A DNA stretch of 64,000 nucleotides, taken from contig JACTAT010000286.1 of NCBI GenBank assembly GCA_014526335.1, positions 1-64,000 of the forward strand. Direction: 5' to 3'. The stretch comes from Chrysaora quinquecirrha (taxonomy: Eukaryota; Cnidaria; Scyphozoa; Semaeostomeae; Pelagiidae). Below, in pieces: positions 1 to 9,710 of this stretch; positions within the stretch are counted from its first letter, which is position 1; each line of letters starts with the position of its first letter. The notes under the pieces were generated by a model, which was not told the DNA's origin, ran no database searches, and was given only the letters and a program-made list of their open reading frames with translations. Position numbers and translations under genes: made by a program.

Positions 1-344
1 TAATTTCACTTGGGATTCAGTATTTACGTAGCTACTTTCAGATGAATAATATCCAATATATTGTCCCTGATAAATAATTTGAAATTATAAAATGTTGAAT
101 AAAAAGTATGCGACAGAACAAGAGAATCAACGGAATCGATTCATGGATGACATTTAAGGTTACTAGTATTATTCAACAAATTTGAGACATTTTGCGTTCT
201 GCGTTGCTTGCACACTTTACGTTCAGACAATTTTGCAGCGCATTAACCTCATAACTTGATAGAACATAGGGGCCCTATGGGCATGTTCGAAGAACGACTC
301 TGGTTGAATATAGCTATTTCGGTCAAATGATGAAAGATGTTCAT

Positions 345-960
345 CGGTATGCACAACGATGACGATAATGATTATGATGATAATGGTGGTGGTTATGATG
401 ATGATGTTGATGAACACGATGATCATGATGCTGGTTGGTAGGGGTGATTGTGGTTGTATGGTGGGTATGGTGGTGGTGATAGAGGTGGTTGTGGTGCTGA
501 AGGGGTGGTTGTGGTGGTTGTGATAGGGGTGATCGTGGTGATGGTTGTAGGGGTAGTTGTGGTGGTGGTGATAAGGGTGGTCGAGGTGATGGTTGTAGGG
601 GTGGTTGTGGTGGTGGTGATAAGGGGCGTGGTGGTTGTGATAGAGGTGATCGTGGTGATGGTTGTAGGGGTGGCTGTGGTGGTGGTTTTAGGGGGCTGGT
701 GGTGGTGATAAGGGTGGTGGTGGTGATGGTTTTAGGGGTGGTTGTATGGTAGCGATAGGGGTGGTGGTGGTGATGGTTGTAGGGGTCATTGTGGTGGTGG
801 TGAGTTCCTTTAGATCTTGCCGCAGCCACACCATCAATGATAGTGATGGTAATCATGATGATGATGATGATAATGATGGTTGTGATAATTATTATTATTA
901 TTATTATTATGACGATTTTTATGGTGAGGATGATAATAATGAAGATTTGTTTTGAAAACT
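345..960. repeat. GGTGGTGAT/ATG-type microsatellite block
   Basis: Purine-rich degenerate microsatellite. The core (about 440-800) is built from GGT and GTT triplets punctuated by GATAGGGGTG and GATGGTTGTAGG, giving an irregular 25-40 bp higher-order pattern. It is flanked on both sides by GATGAT/ATTATT runs (360-425 and 840-930). The long open frames here on both strands (Val/Gly-rich on +, His/Pro/Gln-rich on -) come from the repeat itself and are not credible proteins. Positions 1-344 show nothing recognisable. Confidence 0.9.
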
Positions 961-1260
961 GGTTTGAAATTGCCGCTCTTTGCCAAGACTCTTTGATTAA
1001 TGTTGAGAATGCGTGAAATGTCATTTACCAATCCAAGGTGGCAATTTGCCAGTTTCAAATGGTAAACAGCCATGAGTCAGATGCAATCAAGCTTGTGCGA
1101 AGAGAAAATTGTCACATGACCTTAAATCGACAAAGGGGCTTGCTGGCCGTGATTGTGAAGAACTAACCGCAAATTGCGCATAAATGGCCGAGACAATGGC
1201 CCTAATGGCATTCTTGAGATGCTTATACTATTATTACACGTTTTCCATTGTTCAAGCGTT

Positions 1261-1272
1261 GGTTAGTCAGTG

Positions 1273-1303
<31 letters not shown>
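1261..1303. repeat. (AGTT)n microsatellite
   Basis: About ten near-perfect copies of the tetramer AGTT, with slight variation at the left end. The flanks 961-1260 and 1304-1380 show no gene; 1304-1380 would be intron of the whirlin-like gene if the exon below is real. Confidence 0.9.
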
Positions 1304-1383
1304 GACACGCCACCCCACACCAATGTGTTCGAAATTCTTCGAACACAAAAATGGAAGAAAGCAAATACAGACAAATTTAAAAC

Positions 1384-1525
1384 CTTGAGACATAGATGCC
1401 GAGTCCATATTCAGATCCACCTCTGATATTGAAGCCAATAAACTCTTGAGAATGTCCATCTAGCACGAGTTGCACACACCTTTCCTTGTATTCTTTATCG
1501 CCATTAGATACTTCACTGCTGCTTT
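1384..1525 (-). CDS. Whirlin-like gene, internal exon with start of second PDZ domain (partial)
   Basis: The minus-strand frame reads ERCVQLVLDG, then the PDZ carboxylate-binding loop region GFNIRGG, then SEYGLGIYVSRF. Human whirlin PDZ domains show GFSIRGGSEHGVGIYVS and LTIRGGAEYGLGIYI at this place, so this is the beta1-beta3 part of a PDZ domain. A donor-like AAG|GTTTTA follows (exon end 1384). The acceptor is uncertain: CAG|CAGTGAAG near 1525 would keep frame with the exon at 3995-4623, but an undetected intervening exon is also possible. The rest of the PDZ and the gene's 3' part must lie to the left of the window. Whirlin and harmonin family members are scaffolds of actin-based protrusions and hair bundles; that role here is inferred from homology. 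Confidence 0.62.
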
Positions 1526-3994
1526 GCAAGGTAACATTGGCCTGAATAATAAAATTACTCTTGAGGATCAGCAAAATAATTATAGAACATATTTTCCACT
1601 TGCAAAACAAGGCACAAGCTATATTGAAATTCTATTTAAACACAAGGCACTGGGACTATAATGTGGCTATTATCCTAATGTTTTCTTCTTTGTAGCTATC
1701 TTCGGAAGCAGGCCTTTCTTTTGACGCATGCCGTGGCACTGGCACTTGCTCCAGAAGATACTTTTTATAGTGTAAAGGTTAATCGGACAAGGAAAAGAGC
1801 AAGTTGGGGAGCAAAAGCCTTCAGAACAATAGCTGATATTGTATTACTTTTCACCCTAGGCAATTCGTAAAGATTTTAGTAATATGATATTAACTATGGT
1901 GATATCTAGTACCGTTTGTATGATATCCTCTCTGACAACATCATTTTCACTTTTAGGGTTTAATCTTACTTCTTCTGCAATCTCAGCAACCAATTTACCA
2001 GAGGTTTCCCTTCAAAAAGCACATGATATTATACAACTAAACAATTTCATGCAATATAAATGCAATTATAAACAATTCTGCTGTTAAGTTACCATCTTAT
2101 CAAAGAAGATATGCAGAGCTATCAAGAAAATGATTATTAAAATGCAAAAGCCATTAGTCTAGTTGAGTAGACTTTGAGAAAAATCTATGGACATACTACA
2201 TGCCTTTAGACTGTATGCCCATAGACGTTTCTGCTATTGCTTGCTATTTTTGTGACAACAATCACTCAAATGCTGATGAGGAAGATGATACAAAAGATAA
2301 TGAAAATGAGGAAGATTGATCTGGTTGGTAATAGCAGATTAAACAGAAGGCAATATTCTTTGTAGAAAATTTGCAAATTTGGTCTTTCCAAAATTCTGAT
2401 TATACAATGCAAAACTTCATGAATTACCATTACCAACATTCTGGCCTTCTACCAATTAATATGATCACACTGTTATTCCTCCAATTAGCACCAACTTCAA
2501 TAATTAAATTTTTTGGTTTTGTCAGAGGTGCTGCTTCAAGAGGACAGTCATTAAAGGTCAAGGTGAAAACACGATTATTTGCAAATGACAGGGAACCTAC
2601 TGTATTGACTGTCCGAATCCGCATAATGTCAAAAAGGGTGCAAACTGCAAATTTCTGAATATCTGGAAAAGTAGGAAGGAAAGAATCCAGGAATGAACTG
2701 GATTGAGCAGAAATTATTGGGGACTATCAACATGTCAGAACAACATTGTGCAAGCAAGAATCAATAGAAAATGTGGGAGAAAAATGAAATTAATGAAACT
2801 TCCCATTTATCTTTACTTCACTACATGTATCAACTGTTTGTAGAATTTTTTCTATCAGAGATGTTCTTCATTCACTTTACATAGACAGATTCAAGAAAGA
2901 AAAGTAAGCCATTTTAGGGGTAGTTTCCTAAAATGTGATCTGAGAATAGTAACCAAAAGTCTCCTCCTACAAGGAAAAGGTACTTCTGATTGGGTACATC
3001 ACATCCAAGATAACAACTCAACAAAACTAATAGGGGTATGACCGATTTCAGACTTTGGCAAATGGGAACTTGGCAAAGCATATATAAAGCTTAAGCTTTA
3101 AAGAAACAATTTATTAAAAAAGGCTATATTCCAGAACATTAAGGAAATCAAATATCAGAGTGCACATTTTTTGGAAATGAAAACGTTTTTATTGATTTTG
3201 AGACATTTATAGTGTTGAGTATTCTTTCTTGATTAGATGGAAGAGATTGTTCAAATAACAAGACCTTAAGTACAGTGCGTCATCCAAGACAAGAAAATTT
3301 TTCAGAAAAAAGAGAAAACAAATTTTAAGTGCCAAAAATAGGATTGAACTAGTGCATAGAGAACCTATAGGATTGACAGGCTGACGTGCTATCTGCTGAG
3401 CAACATAACCACTGCTCACCACCTTTGAATTTTTCTAGGTTACTGCTGGAGAATTATTTAAGGAACGGCACATTCATATGAAGAGTACTATCCTATTTTG
3501 AGCCAGAGAGAAAACCCTCTGCATAGACTCCTAACCTCGTCTACATGGTAACCCAAAGCACTGAGTACCCCGCATGGTGGCATATCACTATAAAGGGCTC
3601 TTTTGTCCCATTTAAAGCAACACCTTCATTCCTATCCAACAACTGAATTTGTTTTTGATGTTTTAGATTTTTATCCTTGAGTGGTCTCAAGCCATTTATT
3701 GAATTTATCTGAAAATTGAATTAATCTATATATAACACAAGCCAGGGAATTCATTGGGAGATGCGCTGAACCCAATGGCTTCAGTTCAAATATATAAGCC
3801 TACCTGTCCTGTCCCACGAATTCTGTATGTTTTTTTGCAGAGTTATTGTTCATAAAAAGGAGCAACCTAATACTCATTTGGGGGTTATCACTTGTAATGT
3901 GTTCATACAGTTCTACTTAACATTTTATGGTAAAATTTATCTTTTTCCAAGCTTTTTTGACAAAATATACATTTATCAGGTGATATAGTCTTAC
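1526..3994 (-). other. Intron of the whirlin-like gene
   Basis: AT-rich sequence between the two PDZ-bearing exons. Open frames at 1884-2087 and 2371-2658 have no recognisable domain and opposite-strand rivals, so I do not call them. One SINE-like fragment is seen (3330-3424). A further small exon may be hidden here, because the reading phases of the two exons join only if the acceptor is placed inside a serine run. Confidence 0.45.
3330..3424 (-). repeat. tRNA-derived SINE fragment (tRNA-Asp-like head)
   Basis: On the minus strand an A-box-like TTGCTCAGCAGATAGCACG is followed by an anticodon-arm-like CAGCCTGTCAATCC and a B-box-like AGTTCAATCCT at tRNA-like spacing. The loop CCTGTCA resembles the anticodon loop of tRNA-Asp (GTC). 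Acceptor pairing is lost and no CCA-ready end is seen, so this is a decayed SINE head or tRNA pseudogene and not a working tRNA gene. Confidence 0.5.
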
Positions 3995-4623
3995 CATGGA
4001 TTGATTGATTCTGTTTTATCAAGAATGTCAGCTCTTGTGTCTTCTTTAGCAACAATTTTTAATTTACTGAGTGATGCCAATAAGTTTGCAGCGGATTTCA
4101 GTGAAATATTTTGTAGTGAAATTCCATTGACTTCAATTAAGAGGTTATTCCTACATAAGCCAGCATTAAATGAAGGAGAGTTTTCAATCACATTAGCAAC
4201 ATAAATCCCAGAATCGATCTCTTTCCCCCCACAAACACGAAAACCAAGGTCTATGTTATTTATCTTGTCATTTATCAGGCTTACAACACGATACTTTGGG
4301 CTCATTGTTGCGGCATGTGGGCCTCCAGTCGGGAAATTCAAAACTTCTCGTGTGTTTGTCTTGGAAACTCCACATTCTTCTAACAAAGTATCAAATTTCC
4401 TCTGTTGAGATGGAAGAACAAAGTTTCTCACATCTTTCAGAAGCTGCCGCTTTTCAGGCGAGTTGAGACATGTTAATAACGATCGAACTAGCTTTTCAAT
4501 GGATTTATATGTTTTGTAATCTTTTAATGCGTATGAGAAGTAGTACTTTTCTTCTTCTGATAATAAACTCTGCACGTTGTCCTGGAGTTTTTTCAGGTTT
4601 CTTCTCTCAACACTGCCGGCCAT
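3995..4623 (-). CDS. Whirlin-like gene, first coding exon: harmonin-N-like domain plus PDZ1
   Basis: ATG at 4623 opens a 209-codon exon ending at a strong donor, CCATG|GTAAGA. Residues about 15-80 (LLSEEEKYYF through QRKFDTLLEE) match the harmonin-N-like helical domain: the KRQLL and LP..Q..FD signatures align with human whirlin's AKRQLLPVLR...LFD stretch. Residues about 110-195 form a PDZ domain (LGFRVCGGKEIDSGIYV, then GLCRNNLLIEVNGISL). The order HHD-PDZ-PDZ with the downstream exon fits whirlin; harmonin has one HHD and one PDZ before its coiled coil, and PDZD7 begins with PDZ. The protein would be a cytoplasmic scaffold of actin protrusions. The start is the first methionine before the domain, and upstream sequence has in-frame stops. 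No promoter element is recognisable in 4624-4950. Confidence 0.75.
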
Positions 4624-4954
4624 ATTTTGCTCAGCTCAAGTTTATCAAAAGAACAATTGCTTGGCAAGGTCAGCGATTAAGCAGTAACGGTATCGACAAG
4701 ATATCAAATATTCTGTGCTCCAAAAAGATTCCTGTGAAATGCAAAGAACAGTAAACATTGAATGCTTTGTATGTATTTTCAGTCCCACAACAATGTCAAT
4801 GCTGAGTTGCTGAGCTGTGTTGACTTTTGACTTGATCAATGCTTTTTATCGTTGTTGTTGTTCGTTGTTGGGTTTTCGCTTTCCTGACAACGCAGTATCG
4901 CGCATCACACGAATAGGGACTTTACGCAACCAGGACGATAACGATAACGATAAG

Positions 4955-5923
4955 TCCGTCATCCATAAAAAGGCATCAGACCTTGAGGGATGGAGATATG
5001 AATATATCAAACATGGAGGGCAGGATTTAACAAATAGTATACTATGTATGATGAACGAAATATCCAAGTCTACTGATATACCTACTGCATGGAAAACAAT
5101 GAAAATTAAATCCCTTTACAAAAATAAAGGTGACCGTAAAGAAATGAAAAACCAGAGAGGGTTATTCTTAACAAGTAATGTAGCAAAAACGTTTGAGAAG
5201 ATCCTTTATGAAAAGAACAAATTTAAAATAAGACAAGGAGTTTCCGAATTCCAATGTGGAGGCATGGAAAAAAGAAGTACAATAGATAACCTTTTCATAT
5301 TGCAAGCTACAATAGACTATCATAGATACATTGGTCAAAATTTGTACGTACTTTCAGTTGATGCTGAGAAATGCTTTGACAAGCTATGGTTGGACGATGT
5401 CTGTAATGAAATGTATCATTTGGGAATAACTGCTTCAGAAGTTGAAATTATAAAGAAAATGAACTCAGATAATGTAGCATATGTGGATACACCATATGGG
5501 CTAAGTGAAAAAATTGATATAGCATCAGCTGTGAGACAGGGGACAATCTTGGGACCATCAATGTGTGTAATAGAAACAGACAAAATAAACAACATAAATC
5601 AACTAACTCGTACCATGATTGGACCAGATCTAGCTATAGAAAGCTTAATATTTGTTGATGATGTCATAACAGTCGGGTCAACAAATAGCATAAGATTAGC
5701 AGAACAAAATCTAAAGGCGATGGAGGAAGATAAGAAATTTACAATAAGCAATAGCAAATCCGAACTACTGCCAATATGCTTAAAGAAAGGAGGAAAATTC
5801 AAATCAGAAATAGAGACAATCAAGGTACAAAAGGAAACATAAAGACAGTAGAAGAAAGCAAATACTTAGGGCAATGGATTAACAATAAAGGTAATAATAA
5901 AACGAAAATAGAAAAGAATTAAA
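4955..5923 (+). pseudogene. LINE-A reverse transcriptase, 5' portion (truncated, frameshifted)
   Basis: Non-LTR retrotransposon RT fragment. After a CGATAA microsatellite-like start, the frame carries ASDLEGWRYEYIK (finger region), the catalytic block A VLSVDAEKCFDKLW, block B AVRQGTILGP and block C LIFVDD with the paired aspartates. Around 5840 the frame shifts: the next frame continues with VEESKYLGQWINNKGNNK, the usual thumb-region motif, and stops at about 5923. No endonuclease or ORF1 is seen upstream, so the copy is 5' truncated, as is usual for LINEs. Its carboxy part resumes at 8318 on the same strand, so it was split by later events. Roughly 70-80 residues between the two parts appear to be deleted. 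Clade not assigned. Confidence 0.8.
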
Positions 5924-6779
5924 GGTACCCATTAGCCATGTTTGAAGAATGAGATCATGCTTAGGAGGTCGCAATGAACAGAATAGAGTTGCCACAAATT
6001 TCGGCCCTGTTCTCCCATTTTTAACCTGATTCCAACTGAATCCAAATCCAGCTGTACCTCCTCGACACATCCGATTCCTACCAGATCCGACTTTGTTCCC
6101 TAGCCACCTAACCATCCTTGTTTTCCCCTGTTAGCGATAATTCCCACTGATTTCCGCTTCATCTACATGTTTCCTCAATCCTCGTGCGTGTTCGTAATTA
6201 TTGCCCTCCTTTCCCGCACCTTCCGTAGAAAACCACTGTTTCCCGCTCATTCCCGATCGTTCCTGACTTCATTCTTTGTTCCAGCTTTTAGAGATACATG
6301 TACAAATTGCTTTTACGCAAGTGGCTAATTGAGTCGTAAACAACTTTGGTAGAACAAAGGAACACAATTCGTTGAGTTCAACTAATATGTCCGCAATGAA
6401 ACCAAACACTTCAAAATCAAGAGCAATTCGAAATTTTGACCACATTGCAAGACCAAAAACACTTAAAATAATACGGCTTGCACTTTTTGGACAGAAAAGG
6501 CTTCGTTCAAAAAAAGAAACGCGTTTCTAGGTACAGCAGACCGGGAGCTATTCGTGAAATTCGTTTATGAGGCTGAGTACAGAGGCAGAACAATAGGGAA
6601 GAAAGTGATTCAATGAAACGATTGTTTTCATTGTGCACATAGAGAATAGAAATTCTTAAATAGAGAATAGAAATACCTATCTTTTGTTACAAGATCTTTT
6701 GTTACAACATTCCTGATTCCTAGGTATCTAGGTATCTATCTAGGTATCTATCTAGGTATCTATCTAGGTATCTATCTAG
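5924..6779. other. Unassigned insert between LINE-A halves
   Basis: Abrupt change from LINE coding sequence to non-coding DNA. No ORF, tRNA or inverted repeat that I can support. 6660-6720 holds short duplications of TAGAGAATAGAAAT and ATCTTTTGTTACAA. The segment ends in the 12-bp microsatellite at 6718-6779, immediately next to the LTR element. It was probably brought in by a separate insertion, since the LTR element alone does not explain the LINE split. Confidence 0.4.
6718..6779. repeat. 12-bp tandem repeat CTAGGTATCTAT
   Basis: About five near-identical copies, ending exactly where the first LTR begins. Confidence 0.9.
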
Positions 6780-7249
6780 TGTAAAGGTACTTGGAAGGGA
6801 CCTTTACAGAGTGAGTTCGCGATGAGACAAAACGTAAAATATAACACAAAGATTGAACAAAAGTTTCAACTGCAGCTCTTCATAAATCGTCAAAATACAC
6901 TTCATATAAACGGCTTCACAACTTCGAATTTTACGGCTAAAACAACGGCATATATACTCGACAATATCACGACTTATAACGGCTAATATTAACGGCAAAT
7001 ATAACGGCAAATATAACAGCAAATCTAACGGCAAATGAACAAGTCATAAAAACATCATGAGCGTAAGGCAAGATAACGACAACACACTACCCGCACAATA
7101 AGGGAAGCCAAGTTAAATACAAAGAAAAGTATTGCATCATCTCCCTGCAAGCGGAAATGCTGAATACAAAGGATTAGCATCAACATAAAAACAATCAAAA
7201 TTAGGAACTAGATGTCAGCATAGAAAACAGGCCAACCAGTTGTATAACA
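6780..7249 (-). repeat. LTR (3' LTR in element orientation)
   Basis: 470 bp. It differs from its partner mainly by extra copies of an ACGGCAAATATA-type short tandem repeat near 6985-7035. The 76-residue open frame through it is repeated in the other LTR and has no domain, so it is not a gene. Confidence 0.85.
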
Positions 7250-7264
7250 CAACTCCCTCCTTTC
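7250..7264 (-). promoter_or_regulatory. Polypurine tract of the LTR element
   Basis: On the minus strand GAAAGGAGGGAGTTG directly precedes the LTR start TGTTATAC. That is the expected place and composition for plus-strand DNA priming. Confidence 0.6.
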
Positions 7265-7287
7265 AAAACAAGCCTCCTGGCTTGACA

Positions 7288-7818
7288 TCAAGTAATTTCC
7301 GTGCCAAATTCAACTCTTCGGGCAGTTTCTGTTTCCAACCCCAAAAAGTTTTTCTGATTGCGACGACAATTTTTTTCAAGGTAATCCTCCTTCAAGAACG
7401 GTGGATCGAAAATTAGTTGAACTAACAATTTCATTGACTCAAGAACATTGCAAAAGGGCTTGCCAATCACTTGAATTTCTCCAGATCTTATCAGGTTGAT
7501 GCCTGGTCTCCTGTTTAACAGTTCTTCTACTTTTCTTACGGTGTTTTGGAGTTCTTTGATCAATTTACATACCGACAGAAAAGGGTCTTCAACTTCCAGA
7601 TCCTCAACAGCAGATTTTTCAAGCTTTTCTCTCTTATTATCGTTTTCATTAGCAACTTCAATAGTGTTTATTGACAGAGTTTCATTTTTCAACTTGCTTG
7701 ACAGTTCATCATACTTGATAGGTCTCTTTCTACAATACTTGACAACATGGCCTACGCGCTTACAATAATTACAGATCGGTTGTCCATCAGTTGTTCGGAG
7801 ATATTTTTGACGATACAT
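7288..7818 (-). CDS. Gag-like CCHC zinc-knuckle protein of the LTR element
   Basis: 176 codons, ATG at 7818, 36 bp after the primer-binding-like site, so it is the first and only ORF of the element. A CCHC knuckle, CNYCKRVGHVVKYC (C-X2-C-X4-H-X4-C), lies at residues 16-29, the nucleic-acid-binding motif of retroelement nucleocapsid domains. No capsid-like helical region precedes the knuckle, so this looks like the carboxy-terminal part of a Gag or the Gag-Pol boundary kept after an internal deletion. The middle, with KNETLSINTIEV and KLEKSAVEDLEVEDPF, is acidic and helical. GKPFCNVLESM and the remainder match nothing I know. Intact frame; no stops between the LTRs. Confidence 0.68.
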   Translation of the reverse strand: MYRQKYLRTTDGQPICNYCKRVGHVVKYCRKRPIKYDELSSKLKNETLSINTIEVANENDNKREKLEKSAVEDLEVEDPFLSVCKLIKELQNTVRKVEELLNRRPGINLIRSGEIQVIGKPFCNVLESMKLLVQLIFDPPFLKEDYLEKNCRRNQKNFLGLETETARRVEFGTEIT

Positions 7819-7854
7819 CTTTGATCTTTAACTTCACTGGATGTTTGCTTTCCT

Positions 7855-7874
7855 CTTCCTCACACTGGGCACCA
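7855..7874 (-). promoter_or_regulatory. Primer-binding-like site
   Basis: TGGTGCCCAGTGTGAGGAAG on the minus strand, one base after the 5' LTR end. The TGGTGCC start is complementary to a tRNA 3' end (GGCACCA). Which tRNA primes cannot be decided without the host tRNA set. Confidence 0.6.
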
Positions 7875-7875
7875 A

Positions 7876-8317
7876 TGTAAAGGTACTTGGAAGGGACCTT
7901 TACAGAGTGAGTTCGCGATGAGACAAAACGTAAAATATAACACAAAGATTGAACAAAAGTTTCAACTGCAGCTCTTCATAAATCGTCAAAATACACTTCA
8001 TATAAACGGCTTCACAACTTCGAATTTTACGGCTAAAACAACGGCATATATACTCGACAATATCACGACTTATAACGGCTAATATTAACGGCAAATATAA
8101 CAGCAAATAAAAAACACGAAACCCGTGAGCGTACGGCAAGATAACGACAAGACACTCCTAGTACAAGAAGGGCAGCTAGGTTAAATACAAAGAAAGGTAT
8201 TGCATCATCACGCTGCAAGCGGAAATGCTGATTACAAAGGATTAGCATTAACATAAAAACAATCAAAATTAGGAACTAGATGTCAGCATAGAAAACAGGC
8301 CAACCAGTTGTATAACA
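7876..8317 (-). repeat. LTR (5' LTR in element orientation)
   Basis: 442 bp direct repeat of 6780-7249. The two LTRs differ by one short tandem-repeat deletion and a modest number of substitutions, so insertion is not brand-new. Confidence 0.85.
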
Positions 8318-9088
8318 CATATGGGATGGAAACGTGGACTAATTTAACTAAGGGAGATATTCAAGATGTAGAAAGAATGCATAAATCAATATTAACGGGA
8401 ATATTCGAATTGGAAGAGACTACCCCATACTGGGGATTAATAGCAGAAACAGGAATTTGGCCGTTAAAGCAAACAATAGTATATAAAAAACTAATGTTAT
8501 TTCACAATATAATGAACTCAGAGCCAGAAAGACTGGCCCTTAAAGTCCTTGAAAATCAAATTGATAAAAAATACTCTAATTGCTGGTACAGTGAACTTAA
8601 AGACGAAGCAAAAAATTACAATATAGACTTAGAAAGAGAAAAGATAAAAACTACAAAAAAGTCGGAATGGAAAAAGAAAGTCAAAAGTAATATTACAAAA
8701 TGGATAATTACAGAAATAGCGGAGAAACAGAAAGTAATGAAAAAATTGAGATTTGTGGAGGTAAATGAACTAAAACGAGCACGATATATGGACGAACTAG
8801 AAAGAAAGGAGAGCAGGCAAATTCTAAGGCTTAAATTGAATATGGTTAAAGCTAAGAGTAACTATAAAAATTCTCATAATGACATAACATGCGGTCACTG
8901 CCAAGTAGATGAGACCACAGAGCATTATCTAGAATGCTTAGAATATAAAAAAATAACAGGTTTCGAACTAGACAAGAGTGACATAAAAAGCAAAAACATG
9001 AGCAGACTAAGCCAAGCAGCCAAGCACATAACTTGGGTGGAAGAATACAACAAGGTGTAGGCAGAAATAATATATATAAAAAAAAAAT
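8318..9088 (+). pseudogene. LINE-A carboxy-terminal region and 3' tail
   Basis: Open frame to 9060. It begins inside the conserved YGMETWT motif of the LINE RT connection region and continues through GDIQDVERMHKSILTGI, GLIAETGIWPL and a carboxy-terminal zinc knuckle CGHCQVDETTEHYLEC (C-X2-C-X8-H-X3-C). This is the domain arrangement that ends many LINE ORF2 proteins. It is joined to the LTR element at 8317, so its apparent methionine start lies in LTR sequence. After the stop TAG, an AT-rich tail with ATATATATA and nine A residues ends near 9088, probably the retrotransposed 3' end. It pairs with 4955-5923 to make one dead element. Confidence 0.75.
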
Positions 9089-9710
9089 CGTCGATTCAAG
9101 TCTTGCACGTCGTAAGACTGTGCTCAGTAACTCTACTATTTTACTGAAGAGGACTTTGTGAAGAAACCGCAAGAAACCGCATCCCCCAATTGTTTGCCCG
9201 CGTCATTGCATACTTTGCATACTTTCGTGGTGACTCCCGCTAAGGTTATCGTTTCGCCTATTGTTTCCAGAACGTTACTTCCTCTTACTTAACGTTTTGC
9301 CAGAACGCTAGCAAACAGGTTGAATTTTTGCAGTCTTTTAGTCTCTCTAGCAATTCTTTTTTTCGAATATGGCCGCGTCAGCTGTTGTCAAGTCTCAAAG
9401 GTGAGATTTTTTAAACTTTTGATTGCTTTAATTTGAAGTGATTTAAGTTTTAGAGAAGAATGCGATTTAGGCCTATTCCTAGTGTTTTTCCCCTTCATGT
9501 GCTTCGTAATGGTTCTGAGATAGCAACTGTAACTGTCAGAAATATCTGGAAAACACTTTATCCTATGATTTCAAAACAAATTTTCAAACATACTGTATTT
9601 CTTGTAAAAGATAGCAAAACTCTACAATGGATTTTGCGCAATGAAGTTAAGTAAAAAAGATACCTTATGGTCTAAATATGGTCTTAGCCATACCCCTTTA
9701 AGTCCCTAAC
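9089..9710 (+). other. 5' flank of the Harbinger Myb-like gene
   Basis: No domain-bearing ORF. A possible non-coding or short first exon, ATGGCCGCGTCAGC at 9369 ending in CAAAG|GTGAGA at 9400, precedes the Myb-like ORF. A 64-codon open frame at 9460-9654 has no recognisable domain. Whether the splice site is used is unknown. Confidence 0.3.

Larger units (their letters stand above)
6780..8317 (-). mobile_element. Compact non-autonomous LTR retrotransposon
   Basis: Two direct repeats of 470 bp (6780-7249) and 442 bp (7876-8317) bracket only 626 bp. Read on +, each repeat starts TGTAAAGGTACTTGG and ends TTGTATAACA, so both ends obey the TG...CA rule. On the minus strand a primer-binding-like TGGTGCCCAGTGTG begins one base inside the 5' LTR, and a purine tract AAAGGAGGGAG sits just before the 3' LTR, which fixes the orientation. 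The interior encodes a single zinc-knuckle protein and no protease, RT, RNase H or integrase, so it must borrow enzymes (TRIM- or LARD-like, but with a gag-like remnant). The flanks TCTAG and CATAT are not a target duplication, which fits insertion followed by rearrangement inside LINE-A. Confidence 0.83.

Noticed and set aside
341..1024. Long open frames in the triplet repeat, including a 227-codon His/Pro-rich frame
   Set aside because: Low-complexity products of a microsatellite, open on both strands, with no domain.
1377..1610. A short secreted protein starting MFCKWKICSIIILL
   Set aside because: The hydrophobic start reads intron sequence; the informative part is the PDZ exon only.
6804..7034. 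76-codon frame repeated at 7900-8139
   Set aside because: It lies in both LTR copies, so it is repeated for that reason; no domain and no start context.
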